Assembly: GCA_005788935.1 (NCBI GenBank)
Contig: SYAK01000371.1
Coordinates: 1-18,874 of the forward strand
DNA from: Pseudomonadota bacterium
Lineage (GTDB): Bacteria; Myxococcota; UBA9042; PHBI01
Length of the DNA stretch: 18,874 nucleotides
Reading direction: 5' to 3'
Numbering within the stretch: the first letter of the stretch is position 1; the number at the start of each line of letters is the position of its first letter. The translations under genes were made by a program, and so were the position numbers. Shown here one piece after another: positions 8,492 to 15,800 of the stretch. The notes under the pieces are model-generated. The model was not told the origin of the DNA and ran no database searches. It was given only the letters and a program-made list of their open reading frames with translations.

Positions 8492-8496
8492 AGGAG
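8492..8496 (+). promoter_or_regulatory. Shine-Dalgarno for atpE
   Basis: AGGAG lies ten bases before ATG at 8507. It selects this ATG over an in-frame ATG at 8471 that falls at the end of the stem-loop and would put a charged extension before the leader. Confidence 0.7.
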
Positions 8497-8506
8497 TATC
8501 CGAATC

Positions 8507-8842
8507 ATGAAGAAAGCGATCGCCACCGCGTTCCTCGCGCTCGTCACCCTCTGCCTCGTCGCCCCCGTCGCCTTCGCCTCCGAGGGCGCCGCCGACAACC
8601 AGTTCACGCAGGGCAGCTTTATCGCCCTCGCCGCTGGCTTCGGTCTCGGCATCGCCGCCGTCGCTGGCGCCCTCGCGCAGGGTCGCACGGCGGCCGCGGC
8701 CCTCGAGGGCATCGCCCGCAACCCCGGCGCGGCCGACAAGATCTTCACCCCGATGATCCTCGGCCTCGCGCTGATCGAGTCGCTGGTCATCTACGCGCTC
8801 GTCATCGCGTTCGTGTTCAGCGGGTACTTCGCCAAGGCCTGA
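8507..8842 (+). CDS. atpE: ATP synthase F0 subunit c with cleavable-type leader
   Basis: Subunit c forms the rotor ring that binds the coupling ion. This copy has 111 residues. Residues 1-24 look like a signal peptide ([13 protein letters not shown], ending AFA before Ser25). Helix 1 (about 36-58), the polar loop ARNPG (70-74) and helix 2 (about 79-105) follow. The ion-binding carboxylate is Glu91. Gln58 in helix 1 and Ser92 and Tyr96 in helix 2 align with Gln32, Glu65-Ser66 and Tyr70 of the Na+-binding Ilyobacter c-ring, although the adjacent Thr67 is Leu here. It is the last gene of the cluster, preceded by a hairpin and followed at once by a terminator, so atpF does not follow. The core is complete. 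Confidence 0.95.
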   Translation: MKKAIATAFLALVTLCLVAPVAFASEGAADNQFTQGSFIALAAGFGLGIAAVAGALAQGRTAAAALEGIARNPGAADKIFTPMILGLALIESLVIYALVIAFVFSGYFAKA

Positions 8843-8866
8843 GCCTCGGTTCGCCGCGCGCACGCG

Positions 8867-8905
8867 AGAGGCCGCTCCCGGGAAACCGGGGCGGCCTCTT
8901 CGCGT
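8867..8905 (+). terminator. Rho-independent-type terminator after atpE, between convergent genes
   Basis: AGAGGCCG (8867-8874) pairs with CGGCCTCT (8892-8899), extended by an inner CCGG/CCGG stem around a short A-rich loop. TCTTCGCG follows, so the T-tract is poor, as is common at high GC. It lies 25 bases after atpE and faces the convergent gene ending at 8965. Confidence 0.72.
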
Positions 8906-8932
8906 TCGTGGCGACTGCGTCGCGTAGCCCGA

Positions 8933-8949
8933 CCGAGCTGCTGGCTCGG
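8933..8949 (-). terminator. Possible hairpin terminator for the DUF6178-like gene
   Basis: CCGAGC and GCTCGG form a perfect 6-bp stem around a five-base loop, 16 bases beyond the minus-strand stop at 8965. An alternative pairing of the same region uses GCCCGA/TCGGGC. No T-run is seen; transcription of the minus-strand gene may instead end at the larger hairpin at 8867-8899. Confidence 0.35.
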
Positions 8950-8964
8950 GCCACGCAGAGCCGG

Positions 8965-10707
8965 TCAGTGGACCGTCGGCCCCGAGTCAGTGCTAGCGGA
9001 GCTCTCACGGCGCACGAGCAACAGCTCGGACGCGTAGCGCGGGTCGAGGTCGGACGGCAGGATGCCCGCTAGGGCGTCGGTCAGCGTCGCGAGCGCGCGG
9101 TCGACGAAGCTCCGGACGCCGGCTGGCGCGCCTTCGGCCTGACTCCGGACGACGGACAGGGCGGGCGAGGCCGCACCGTCGGCCGTGAAGGCGAGGCGCG
9201 CGAAGGCCCGGACGGCATCCGCGGCGAGCGGCTCGAAGCTGACGCGGTCGTGGAGCAGCGCGTGCGCCACGGCGGTCCGGAAGAGGGTGTCGAGGCGGAC
9301 GCGACGACGCTCGTCGTCCGAGAGCCCGGAGATGGCGCCGAGCGCCTCGGGGCTGAAGCCGAAGGCGGTCTCGAACCACGTCAGCGTCTCGTCCCCTTCG
9401 CGCAGGTGGGTCTCGGCGAGCGCGAGGTCCGCGGGCGTCGTGAAGGCTCGCCACCCCACGCGGCCTTCGTCGTCGAGGGCCTCCGGAAAGAGCGGGCGGG
9501 GCATCAGCAGCCCGTCGAGCAGGTCGTCGATCGGTGGCCCGAAGACGTGGAAGTCGAGCAGCACCCCCGCGCGGCGACCGAGCGGGCGGGCGCGCCGCAC
9601 GAGGCCCGTGATGAGCGAGTGGCCGACGCGGAACGCGAACTCGGGGTTACGGCGGCGCAGGATCTCGACCGCGACGTCGACCGACTCGTCCGCGAGCCAG
9701 GCGAGCCCGAGGTTGGCGATCGCGACCGCGCGGGCGCTCGTCAGCGGCAGGTCGTCGACGCGTGACAGGTCGCCGACGTCGGCCATGAAGACCTTGTTCG
9801 CGAGCGCCGCGAGCGCGTCGCCGGTGCGCAGCCTGTCGGCCTCGGGGAGGGCCAGGATGGCGGCGCGGAGCAGGTCGGGTGCGGTCACGCCGCGCAGCGT
9901 CAGGTCGGTCGCCTGGTGGGTCAGCAGGGGAGACGGCGCGCGACCGAAGGCTGGCGGCGCCGTCTTGAGATCTGCATGAACCGCCTCGCGCGCGGCGATC
10001 GGCGGCTCGTAGGCGTAGACCGAGAGGGCCTCGATGGGCGGCTCGAAGCCGAGCTCGGTGAGCCGGGCGTTGCGAAAGCGCAGCAGCTCCTCCTCGTTGG
10101 CCGAGCGCAGCTCGAACTGCGCCTGCTGAAGCAGGGTTCGGGAGCGCGCCATGTCGGCCGACCACATGAGCTCGACGAGCTGCGGGACCCGGTCTTCGAG
10201 CGCGTGGCCGCGCGGGACCGTGATGACGTACATGCGGTCGGGGGTGTGGAAGAGGGCGCGGTCGTCGGGGATGAAGTCGAGGTCGGTGTCGGCTGGAAGC
10301 ACCTCGACGCCGTCCGTGAAGAGCCACAGGAAGAGCTCGTCGTCCTGCGCGGCGATGAAGCGCTGTGCGGTCTCGAGGTCGACGGCGCGCGCGAGGTCGA
10401 GCCACTCGAGGACGCGTGGCAGCTGCAGCGCGTTCTTGTCCCAGGCGTCGAGGTCCACGAGGCCGCGGAGCTGCTCGGCGTCGGCATATTCCAGCAGCGG
10501 ATAGGCGTCGTCCTTGCCGATGTCACACAGCCACGCATAAAGCTCCTGCGGCGCGAGCGCGCCCACGAAGGCGGCTGGCTCAGGGAGGCTCAGGATCCAG
10601 TCGAGGCGCTTGAGCCCGGGGGCCCGGGCGAGCTCGGCCGGGAGCTGGACACGGCCGGTGAGGGTGGAGAGGTCGGAGGACGCGGAGGGGACAGCGGGAT
10701 CGGCCAT
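8965..10707 (-). CDS. DUF6178-like protein of unknown function
   Basis: This is a 580-residue soluble protein with no signal peptide or membrane helix. It is rich in Asp, Glu, Leu and Ala. The N-terminal part (LKRLDWILSLPEP at about 32-44, then QELYAWLCDIGKDDAYPLL and LVDLDAWDKNALQLPRVLEW) resembles DUF6178, a family I associate with Myxococcota and other former deltaproteobacteria; no biochemical role is known to me. Helical segments rich in acidic residues continue to the C terminus. Start choice: ATG 10707 (MADPAV) is the third in-frame ATG. Those at 10716 and 10788 add only a low-complexity stretch, and none has a clear ribosome binding site. It lies downstream of the HutD-like gene on the same strand, with an operator-like array between them. 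The family assignment is from memory of the pattern, so moderate. Confidence 0.72.
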   Translation of the reverse strand: MADPAVPSASSDLSTLTGRVQLPAELARAPGLKRLDWILSLPEPAAFVGALAPQELYAWLCDIGKDDAYPLLEYADAEQLRGLVDLDAWDKNALQLPRVLEWLDLARAVDLETAQRFIAAQDDELFLWLFTDGVEVLPADTDLDFIPDDRALFHTPDRMYVITVPRGHALEDRVPQLVELMWSADMARSRTLLQQAQFELRSANEEELLRFRNARLTELGFEPPIEALSVYAYEPPIAAREAVHADLKTAPPAFGRAPSPLLTHQATDLTLRGVTAPDLLRAAILALPEADRLRTGDALAALANKVFMADVGDLSRVDDLPLTSARAVAIANLGLAWLADESVDVAVEILRRRNPEFAFRVGHSLITGLVRRARPLGRRAGVLLDFHVFGPPIDDLLDGLLMPRPLFPEALDDEGRVGWRAFTTPADLALAETHLREGDETLTWFETAFGFSPEALGAISGLSDDERRRVRLDTLFRTAVAHALLHDRVSFEPLAADAVRAFARLAFTADGAASPALSVVRSQAEGAPAGVRSFVDRALATLTDALAGILPSDLDPRYASELLLVRRESSASTDSGPTVH

Positions 10708-10818
10708 GGGGCGCATGGTGCGGCACGGCGCGGCCCGCGACAAGGGACAACCCCCGGATTCGGCGGGCCGTGGCGTCGCGCTGGGCATCGCGCTGGGCGG
10801 CGCGTCACGAGACGGCTT

Positions 10819-10859
10819 GTTTCAATCTGAAACGTTTTGTTTCATTGATGAAACGAAAC
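10819..10859. promoter_or_regulatory. AT-rich array of GTTTCA/TGAAAC half-sites (probable operator)
   Basis: Four inverted half-sites occur at 10819 (GTTTCA), 10828 (TGAAAC), 10839 (GTTTCA) and 10849 (TGAAAC), with a fifth GAAAC at 10855. Start-to-start steps are 9, 11 and 10 bases, about one helical turn each. They make two palindromes, GTTTCA-N3-TGAAAC and GTTTCAT-N2-ATGAAAC, and a third overlapping pair. The stretch 10816-10860 has 15 G/C of 45 in a genome where most stretches exceed 65%. It lies 13 bases past the HutD-like stop and 112 bases before the DUF6178-like start, so it most likely controls the latter. The binding protein is unknown. Confidence 0.6.
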
Positions 10860-10871
10860 GTCGCAGGCGGC

Positions 10872-11465
10872 TCAGGCCGGCGTGATCGTCGCAAGCAGCG
10901 CCCGCCCAGCGACATGGCCGCCACCCGTGGGCTGCGCCAGGTCTCCGCGGGCGAGCGTCATGGCCGCACCCTCCGGGGTCGTCAACGCGACCTCCGCCCC
11001 GAGCGCCACGATGAGATGCCGCGCTCCCTCGGCGGGCGCCTCGAAGGCCTCGTCCGTCAGCACGCGCGCGTCGAGGCGATGGCGCCGCCGGTCGACCATC
11101 AGGTTGAGGTCGCGCACGGGGCGGTCGTCCGTGGCGCCCCGCAGCAGCGCACAGTGGCACGGGACCTCGCCCGGGAACGCAAACGGTGCCCCGGGCCGGT
11201 CGAGCGTCACCTCGACGTCCGGAAAATGCAGGCGAACGCCTGCTCCTTCGAGCAGCAGGATGACGCGGTCGACGTGCGGGAAGGTCGAGAACGGGCCGTC
11301 GGCGGTCAGGTCGGCGATCGAGACCCGCAGCGCTGGCGGGTCGTCAGGGTGGTCGCCTGGCTCGCGCAGCAGCTCGAGCGTCGAGCCGCCACCGTTCTTC
11401 CACAGCATGACGCGCCCGTCGGCGCGGCGGACGACGGGAAAGGGCGACTCTCGAGAGGGCTTCAT
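10872..11465 (-). CDS. HutD-family bicupin protein
   Basis: This encodes 197 residues. Family hallmarks are in order: WKNGGGSTLEL (22-32), RVSIADL (47-53), DGPFSTFPHVDR (56-67), LLEGAGVRL (71-79), PFAFPGE (94-100) and DLNLMVDR (119-126). HutD proteins are two-domain cupins proposed to bind a histidine-pathway metabolite and limit its level; E. coli Ves is a related protein. No hut catabolic gene is in the window, so a histidine role here is only inferred from the family. The start at 11465 is well supported by GGAGGAA (11480-11474) eight bases upstream; an ATG at 11504 is rejected. It is divergent from the lipoprotein gene at 11622 and upstream of the DUF6178-like gene on the same strand. Confidence 0.88.
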   Translation of the reverse strand: MKPSRESPFPVVRRADGRVMLWKNGGGSTLELLREPGDHPDDPPALRVSIADLTADGPFSTFPHVDRVILLLEGAGVRLHFPDVEVTLDRPGAPFAFPGEVPCHCALLRGATDDRPVRDLNLMVDRRRHRLDARVLTDEAFEAPAEGARHLIVALGAEVALTTPEGAAMTLARGDLAQPTGGGHVAGRALLATITPA

Positions 11466-11473
11466 CGGCGGAC

Positions 11474-11480
11474 TTCCTCC
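11474..11480 (-). promoter_or_regulatory. Strong Shine-Dalgarno for the HutD-family gene
   Basis: GGAGGAA on the minus strand lies eight bases before ATG at 11465. It decides this start over the in-frame ATG at 11504. Confidence 0.75.
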
Positions 11481-11564
11481 ATGACGAGCCCGAGTGGAGC
11501 GCAACCCGGGCGTCGTCGCAAGCGCCCGCTCCGAGGTCGCCCGAGGTCGCGCGACCGGGCCTCT

Positions 11565-11593
11565 TTGCCCTGACGATGCCGCGGTGCTAGCCT
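11565..11593 (+). promoter_or_regulatory. Probable promoter of the hydrolase-like lipoprotein gene
   Basis: TTGCCC (11565-11570), 17 bases, then TAGCCT (11588-11593), which keeps the TA and final T of the -10 hexamer and is preceded by GTGC. It is about 30 bases upstream of the ATG at 11622, and GGGAG (11611-11615) serves as ribosome binding site six bases before the ATG. Spacing is ideal for a housekeeping sigma factor; the match is by eye only. Confidence 0.45.
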
Positions 11594-11621
11594 TGGGCGG
11601 CCCGTCCTCAGGGAGCCCTTC

Positions 11622-12659
11622 ATGTCACGCTCTCCCCGCCTGTCCCTCGCCGCGGCGCTGTGGCCGCTCGTCGCCGTGGTCGCCTGCGTCCCCTCGGAGG
11701 TCCCTGCGCCGGAGACCGCCGACGCCTCGCCGCTCGAGGATGCGCCCGCGACCGAGGCGCGGCCGCCCGCGACCGGGCTGTTCGAGGTCGAGGGGTGCCG
11801 CGGCGAGACCGGGGTCGACGAGGGCTGCACGCTCGTCGCGGACGCCTCGGCCTGCACGAGCGCCCCATGCGCGCGCCTCGTCGTCATCTTCTCCGGGGGC
11901 GAGATGGGCTGCCGCTCGGGGGAGGGCTACGGGCGGGTCCTCGCCGGGTACGCGGACCGCGGGTACGCGGCCGTGTGCATCAACTACTTCGAGACTCCGG
12001 AGGGGGCCGGGACCGCGCCCTACGTCGACGAGGCCGCGCGCATCGATCGCGCCGTCCGTGAGGCGACGTCGGGCGCGTGGGCGCGGGCCTACTGGACGGG
12101 CGATGACCTGCTCGTCGAGGGGATCAGCCACGGCGCGACGGCGCCCGTCATCCTGATGGCGCGCACCGACTTCGACGCGCAGCCCCGGTGGCGCGGCCGG
12201 CGCGTCACCGGCGGCTGCTTCTTCGACGGCGCCTATGATCAGGCCGCGACCGCCGCGCTGCTAGCCACCGGGGCCGTGGGCCGCCGCGCGTGCACCTTCC
12301 CCGTGTCGCACGCGCGCTGGCTCGCCCGCTACTGCGGGGCAGGCGCGACCGCGGCCTCGTGCGACCTCGCGATCGTCCCGAAGGCCGTCGAGGACTCGAT
12401 CGCGGCAGTGGCGCCCGACCGGTTCGCGATCGGGCATTTCCGCATGTTCGAGTGCGGCAGCGCGCTGCCCGCGTGTTCGGGCGACATCGTGGCTGGCCCG
12501 CCGATCGCGGCGCTCTGCGCGAACCTCGAGGCGGCGCCGTCCCACACCTGCGTCTTCACGGGTCTGCCCGAGGACGGTCACCTGCGCTGCCACGCGGACC
12601 AGTTCGCGCGCTGCGCCGAGTGGTTCGAGGCGCTCCCTCTCGCGGTGGGCGAGGCGTGA
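11622..12659 (+). CDS. Cysteine-rich alpha/beta-hydrolase-like lipoprotein
   Basis: This encodes 345 residues. The leader ends in LVAVVAC (lipobox, Cys22), so the mature protein is predicted to be lipid-anchored outside the cytoplasm, followed by a short Pro/Ala/Glu linker to about residue 52. The rest reads as an alpha/beta-hydrolase: strand and turn VVIFSGGEMGC (87-97), nucleophile elbow GISHG (167-171, Ser169), and a late DGH (318-320) as candidate catalytic histidine. The acid residue is not obvious; Asp202 in CFFDGAYD is one candidate. Besides Cys22 there are 16 cysteines, suggesting several disulfides. Substrate is unknown; an esterase, lipase-like or depolymerase role is possible. Start and ribosome binding site (GGGAG) are good. 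It is divergent from the HutD-family gene. Confidence 0.8.
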   Translation: MSRSPRLSLAAALWPLVAVVACVPSEVPAPETADASPLEDAPATEARPPATGLFEVEGCRGETGVDEGCTLVADASACTSAPCARLVVIFSGGEMGCRSGEGYGRVLAGYADRGYAAVCINYFETPEGAGTAPYVDEAARIDRAVREATSGAWARAYWTGDDLLVEGISHGATAPVILMARTDFDAQPRWRGRRVTGGCFFDGAYDQAATAALLATGAVGRRACTFPVSHARWLARYCGAGATAASCDLAIVPKAVEDSIAAVAPDRFAIGHFRMFECGSALPACSGDIVAGPPIAALCANLEAAPSHTCVFTGLPEDGHLRCHADQFARCAEWFEALPLAVGEA

Positions 12660-12717
12660 TCGGGCGTTCGGTCCGCGGCGCCTGAGACCGGGAGGCCGAG
12701 GCGGCGGGAAGAAGGTC

Positions 12718-12746
12718 TTGCCCCGCGGCGAGATCGGCGCGACACT
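12718..12746 (+). promoter_or_regulatory. Possible promoter of the glycosyltransferase-pilD-aroKB run
   Basis: TTGCCC (12718-12723), 17 bases, then GACACT (12741-12746), three of six matches to the -10 consensus. It lies in the 146-bp gap after the lipoprotein gene, about 60 bases before the GTG start at 12806. The same -35 hexamer and spacing occur at 11565. Weak evidence; read-through from the lipoprotein gene is an alternative. Confidence 0.28.
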
Positions 12747-12805
12747 GCCGCGCCCCGGCGGAGGCCCGGGGGCGCTTCACTTCATCCCCCTCGTGGGTCC
12801 ACGCC

Positions 12806-15800
12806 GTGTCGCAATCAGGCTTCATCGAACGTTGGGGGCGCCTCGGGGTGCTGCTCGCAGGCGCCGCGCTGCTGCTCGCTGGCCTCGGCGGGCCGGGCCT
12901 CTGGGAGCCATGGGAGATGGACCGGGCGTGGCTCGCCACGGCGCTCAACGCCCCGCCCGAGGTCGTCGTCGTCGCGTCCCCGGCCGAGGTCGGCGAGTCC
13001 CAGCTCGGCGATCCCCTCGACACCACGATCCGGGAGGCCGGCGCCATCGCGCGGCGCCCCGACGTGGCCCTCGGTCCCGACGACGAGGGGGCCTCGCTCG
13101 CCCGCCTGCGCGCTGGGGTCGACATGCTGCGCCAGCGCGCTGTCGCGGGGTTTGTCCTCGATGGCGCACTGCTGCGGGACGGGCCAAGCGGGCTCGCCGC
13201 GGAGGCGGGTGCGCTCGTCGGCGAGGCGCTCCGCGCCTCGGCCCCAGCCCCGGTCATCGTCGTCGCCGGCGCGGGCCAGGCCGACACCCTCCGGGCCGCT
13301 ATCGAGGCTCTGCTGCGGGCCACCGCCACCGCTTCGGACGCGCCCGCGGACCCGTCTGTTGCGGACACTCGCGACGGTCCTGACGCCGCCCCGAAGGCCG
13401 ACGTCGCGAGCCCCGATGCCGCCGGCCCCGATGCCGCCGGCCCGTCCGCGGACACCCAGGCCACCGCTCTCGACCTCGGGCGCCTCCGCGTCGTCGACGG
13501 GGGGCCCGACCCCGCGCTGATGTCCGGTCTTCGCGCCGCGGTCGCCGCCGCCGCCGGGCGCGTCGTCCTGCGCCAGGATGGCGAGACGCGGGCCTTCGCG
13601 CCGCTCGACACGTGGCTCCGCGCGGCCGCCATGGACCTCCTCGGTCCGAGCGAGCTCGCGGCCCGCCTCCCGGGCGTCCTGCTCGCGCTGTTGTCGCTCG
13701 CGACGCTGCTCTGGGCGGCGAGCGCGGTCTACGGCGTCCGGACGGCCGTGCTGGCGGGCTGTGTCGCGCTCACGATGCCGCTGTTCTTCGGCGACGCCCG
13801 CGTGCTCTCGGGGGAGCCGGGCGACCTGCTCGCGGTGACGCTGGCCGGGGCCGCGCTGCTTCGGCTGTCGGCCCTGCAGGACGACGCAGGCCTTCGACCG
13901 AGGGCGGCGGCACTCGGCGTCTTCGCGCTCGCCCTCGTGGTCGGGCTCTTCGCGAAGGGGCTCTACGGGTTGTTGCTGTTGACGCTGCTCGCCGCCATCG
14001 AGCCAGCCGTCCGCCTCGCGCGCGCCCCGCTCGCGTGGATCCCCGCGGTCGTCGCCGGGCTCGCGGCCGCCTCGCTCGCGGCGCTGCTCGCGGGGGCCGG
14101 ACCTGATGACGCCGTTCGCCAGTTCGGTCTCGGGCAGGCCATGTTCACCGAGGGACCGACCCCGTACTTCCGCAGCTTCGACCTCCTCGTCCGCAACCTC
14201 GGCTTCGGTCTCGCGCCGTGGTCGCCTGTCGTCGTCGTCGCCATCGGACTGCTGACCTTCGAGGCGCCGCGCCGCGAGGATCGGGGCGGCCTCGTGGTCG
14301 TGGCGTGGTTCTTCGTGCCGCTCGTCACCGTCATGGCGACCCTCAAGGACTTCGACCAGTTCCACTTCGCCGCCGCGCCCGCCGCCGCCCTCGCTGTCGC
14401 CATCTTCCTCGACCGCGTCGCAGCCCGCGGCTACCGCAGCGCCTTCGCCGCCCTCGCGCTCTTCTTCATGTTCTTCATCCTTCGCAACGAGCTCAAGCAG
14501 AGCCCCGAGCCGCTCGTCGCCCCGTTCGCCTTCGACCCGCCGTTCGCCAAGGAGGGGCCCTCGCGCTTCCCCGAGGGACTGGCGCTCGGCTTCGCCTTCA
14601 AGACCACGCTCGCCCTCGCGGCCGCCTTCTGCGTGCTCCACGTCGGTCGCCTCGGCGACCTGGCACCGCGCGTCGCCGCCTTCTTCAGGCGTGATCGCCC
14701 CTTCGCCATCGGTCTCGCCTCGACGCTCACCCTGCTCGCCATCGCCGCGATCGCCATCGCTGGTCGCCCGCATGGCCGCGCGATGGGGTCGAGCCACCTC
14801 GAGCTCCTCGGGCCCGGGCAGCGCGATTTCGTGCGACGCTTCACGAGCCTGCACGAGCCGATGATGATCGTCGGTGTTCTCGGCATCATGCTGCTGGCTG
14901 CCCTCGCGGTCTGGCGCTTCCGGCGCCCGGTCGCCCCGGGCGCTCCATCGCGGCTCGAAACCCTGCTCGCGCAGCACCCGCGGCTCCCTGTGGCAGGCTG
15001 GGGGACCGCGCTCGGGGCCTGGGGGACGGCGGCGCTGCTCGGCGTGGCGCTCGCGGACACGCCCGCCGATTTCTGGAGCGAGACGCTGGTGGGGCCGCTC
15101 GCGTGGCCGGCGTGGGCCCTCATGGCGGCGGCAGCCCTCGGGTTCGCGCGCCTCGCAGGACATCGCTCCGAGGGTCTCCTCGCCGCCTTCGGCCTCGGCG
15201 CGCTCGCGCTCGCGACCCGCTTCATCCGCGACACCGGGACGACGCACCCGATATTTCCGGTCCTCGTGGCGGTCGGCGCCATCGGAGCCGTGACAGCCTT
15301 CGCGCTGCGCATCCTGCCGACGGTCGAGCGTTTCGCGCTCGGCACCTCGGCCTTCATTGCCACCGTCCTCGCCGCCTTCACCGTCGCGCTGCTCGACCGC
15401 TGGGGCTGGCTCGCGTGGGTCGTCGCCCAGGGCGCACCCGTCGAGCACCCGCTCGCCCTCTTCAAGTCGGCCGTCTTTCCGGCCCTCCTCGTGGTCGCTG
15501 GCCTCCTGGCCCTGAACGCCCGCGGGCGACCGCTCCTGGCGCGGCTGCGCCTCCCGCCCGAGCGCCTCGAGGCGGCCGTCGGCTGGCTCGGGCGCGGGCC
15601 GACCCTCGTCGCCGTGCTGCTCGTGGCCGGTCTCGCGACGACGGCCATCCAGCTCTTCGTCTTCGGGCCGTCGTTCGCCATCAACGTCAGCCAGAAACAC
15701 ATCCTCGACACCTGGATCGCGAGCGCGGGGGCGGCCCCCGACGCCGGCGACCCGCGGGCCCGCATCCTGCGCCACGGCACCTTCGGCCGTGCAGGCGCCC

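Noticed and set aside
7118..8863. 581-residue open frame on the minus strand across atpI, atpB and atpE
   Set aside because: The plus strand carries invariant ATP synthase residues across the whole span; the antisense frame is acidic/basic low complexity.
10819..10859. ECF sigma factor promoter (TGAAAC as a -35 element)
   Set aside because: No CGTC-type -10 lies about 16 bases downstream of any TGAAAC on either strand; the phased inverted half-sites fit an operator better.
10819..10859. Short CRISPR-like or transposon-end repeats
   Set aside because: The units are six-base inverted half-sites with 2-5 base gaps, with no spacers, no target-site duplication and no transposase nearby.
12736..12754. 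GGCGCG/CGCGCC hairpin as terminator after the hydrolase lipoprotein gene
   Set aside because: The 6-bp stem with a seven-base loop and no T-run is expected by chance at this GC content.
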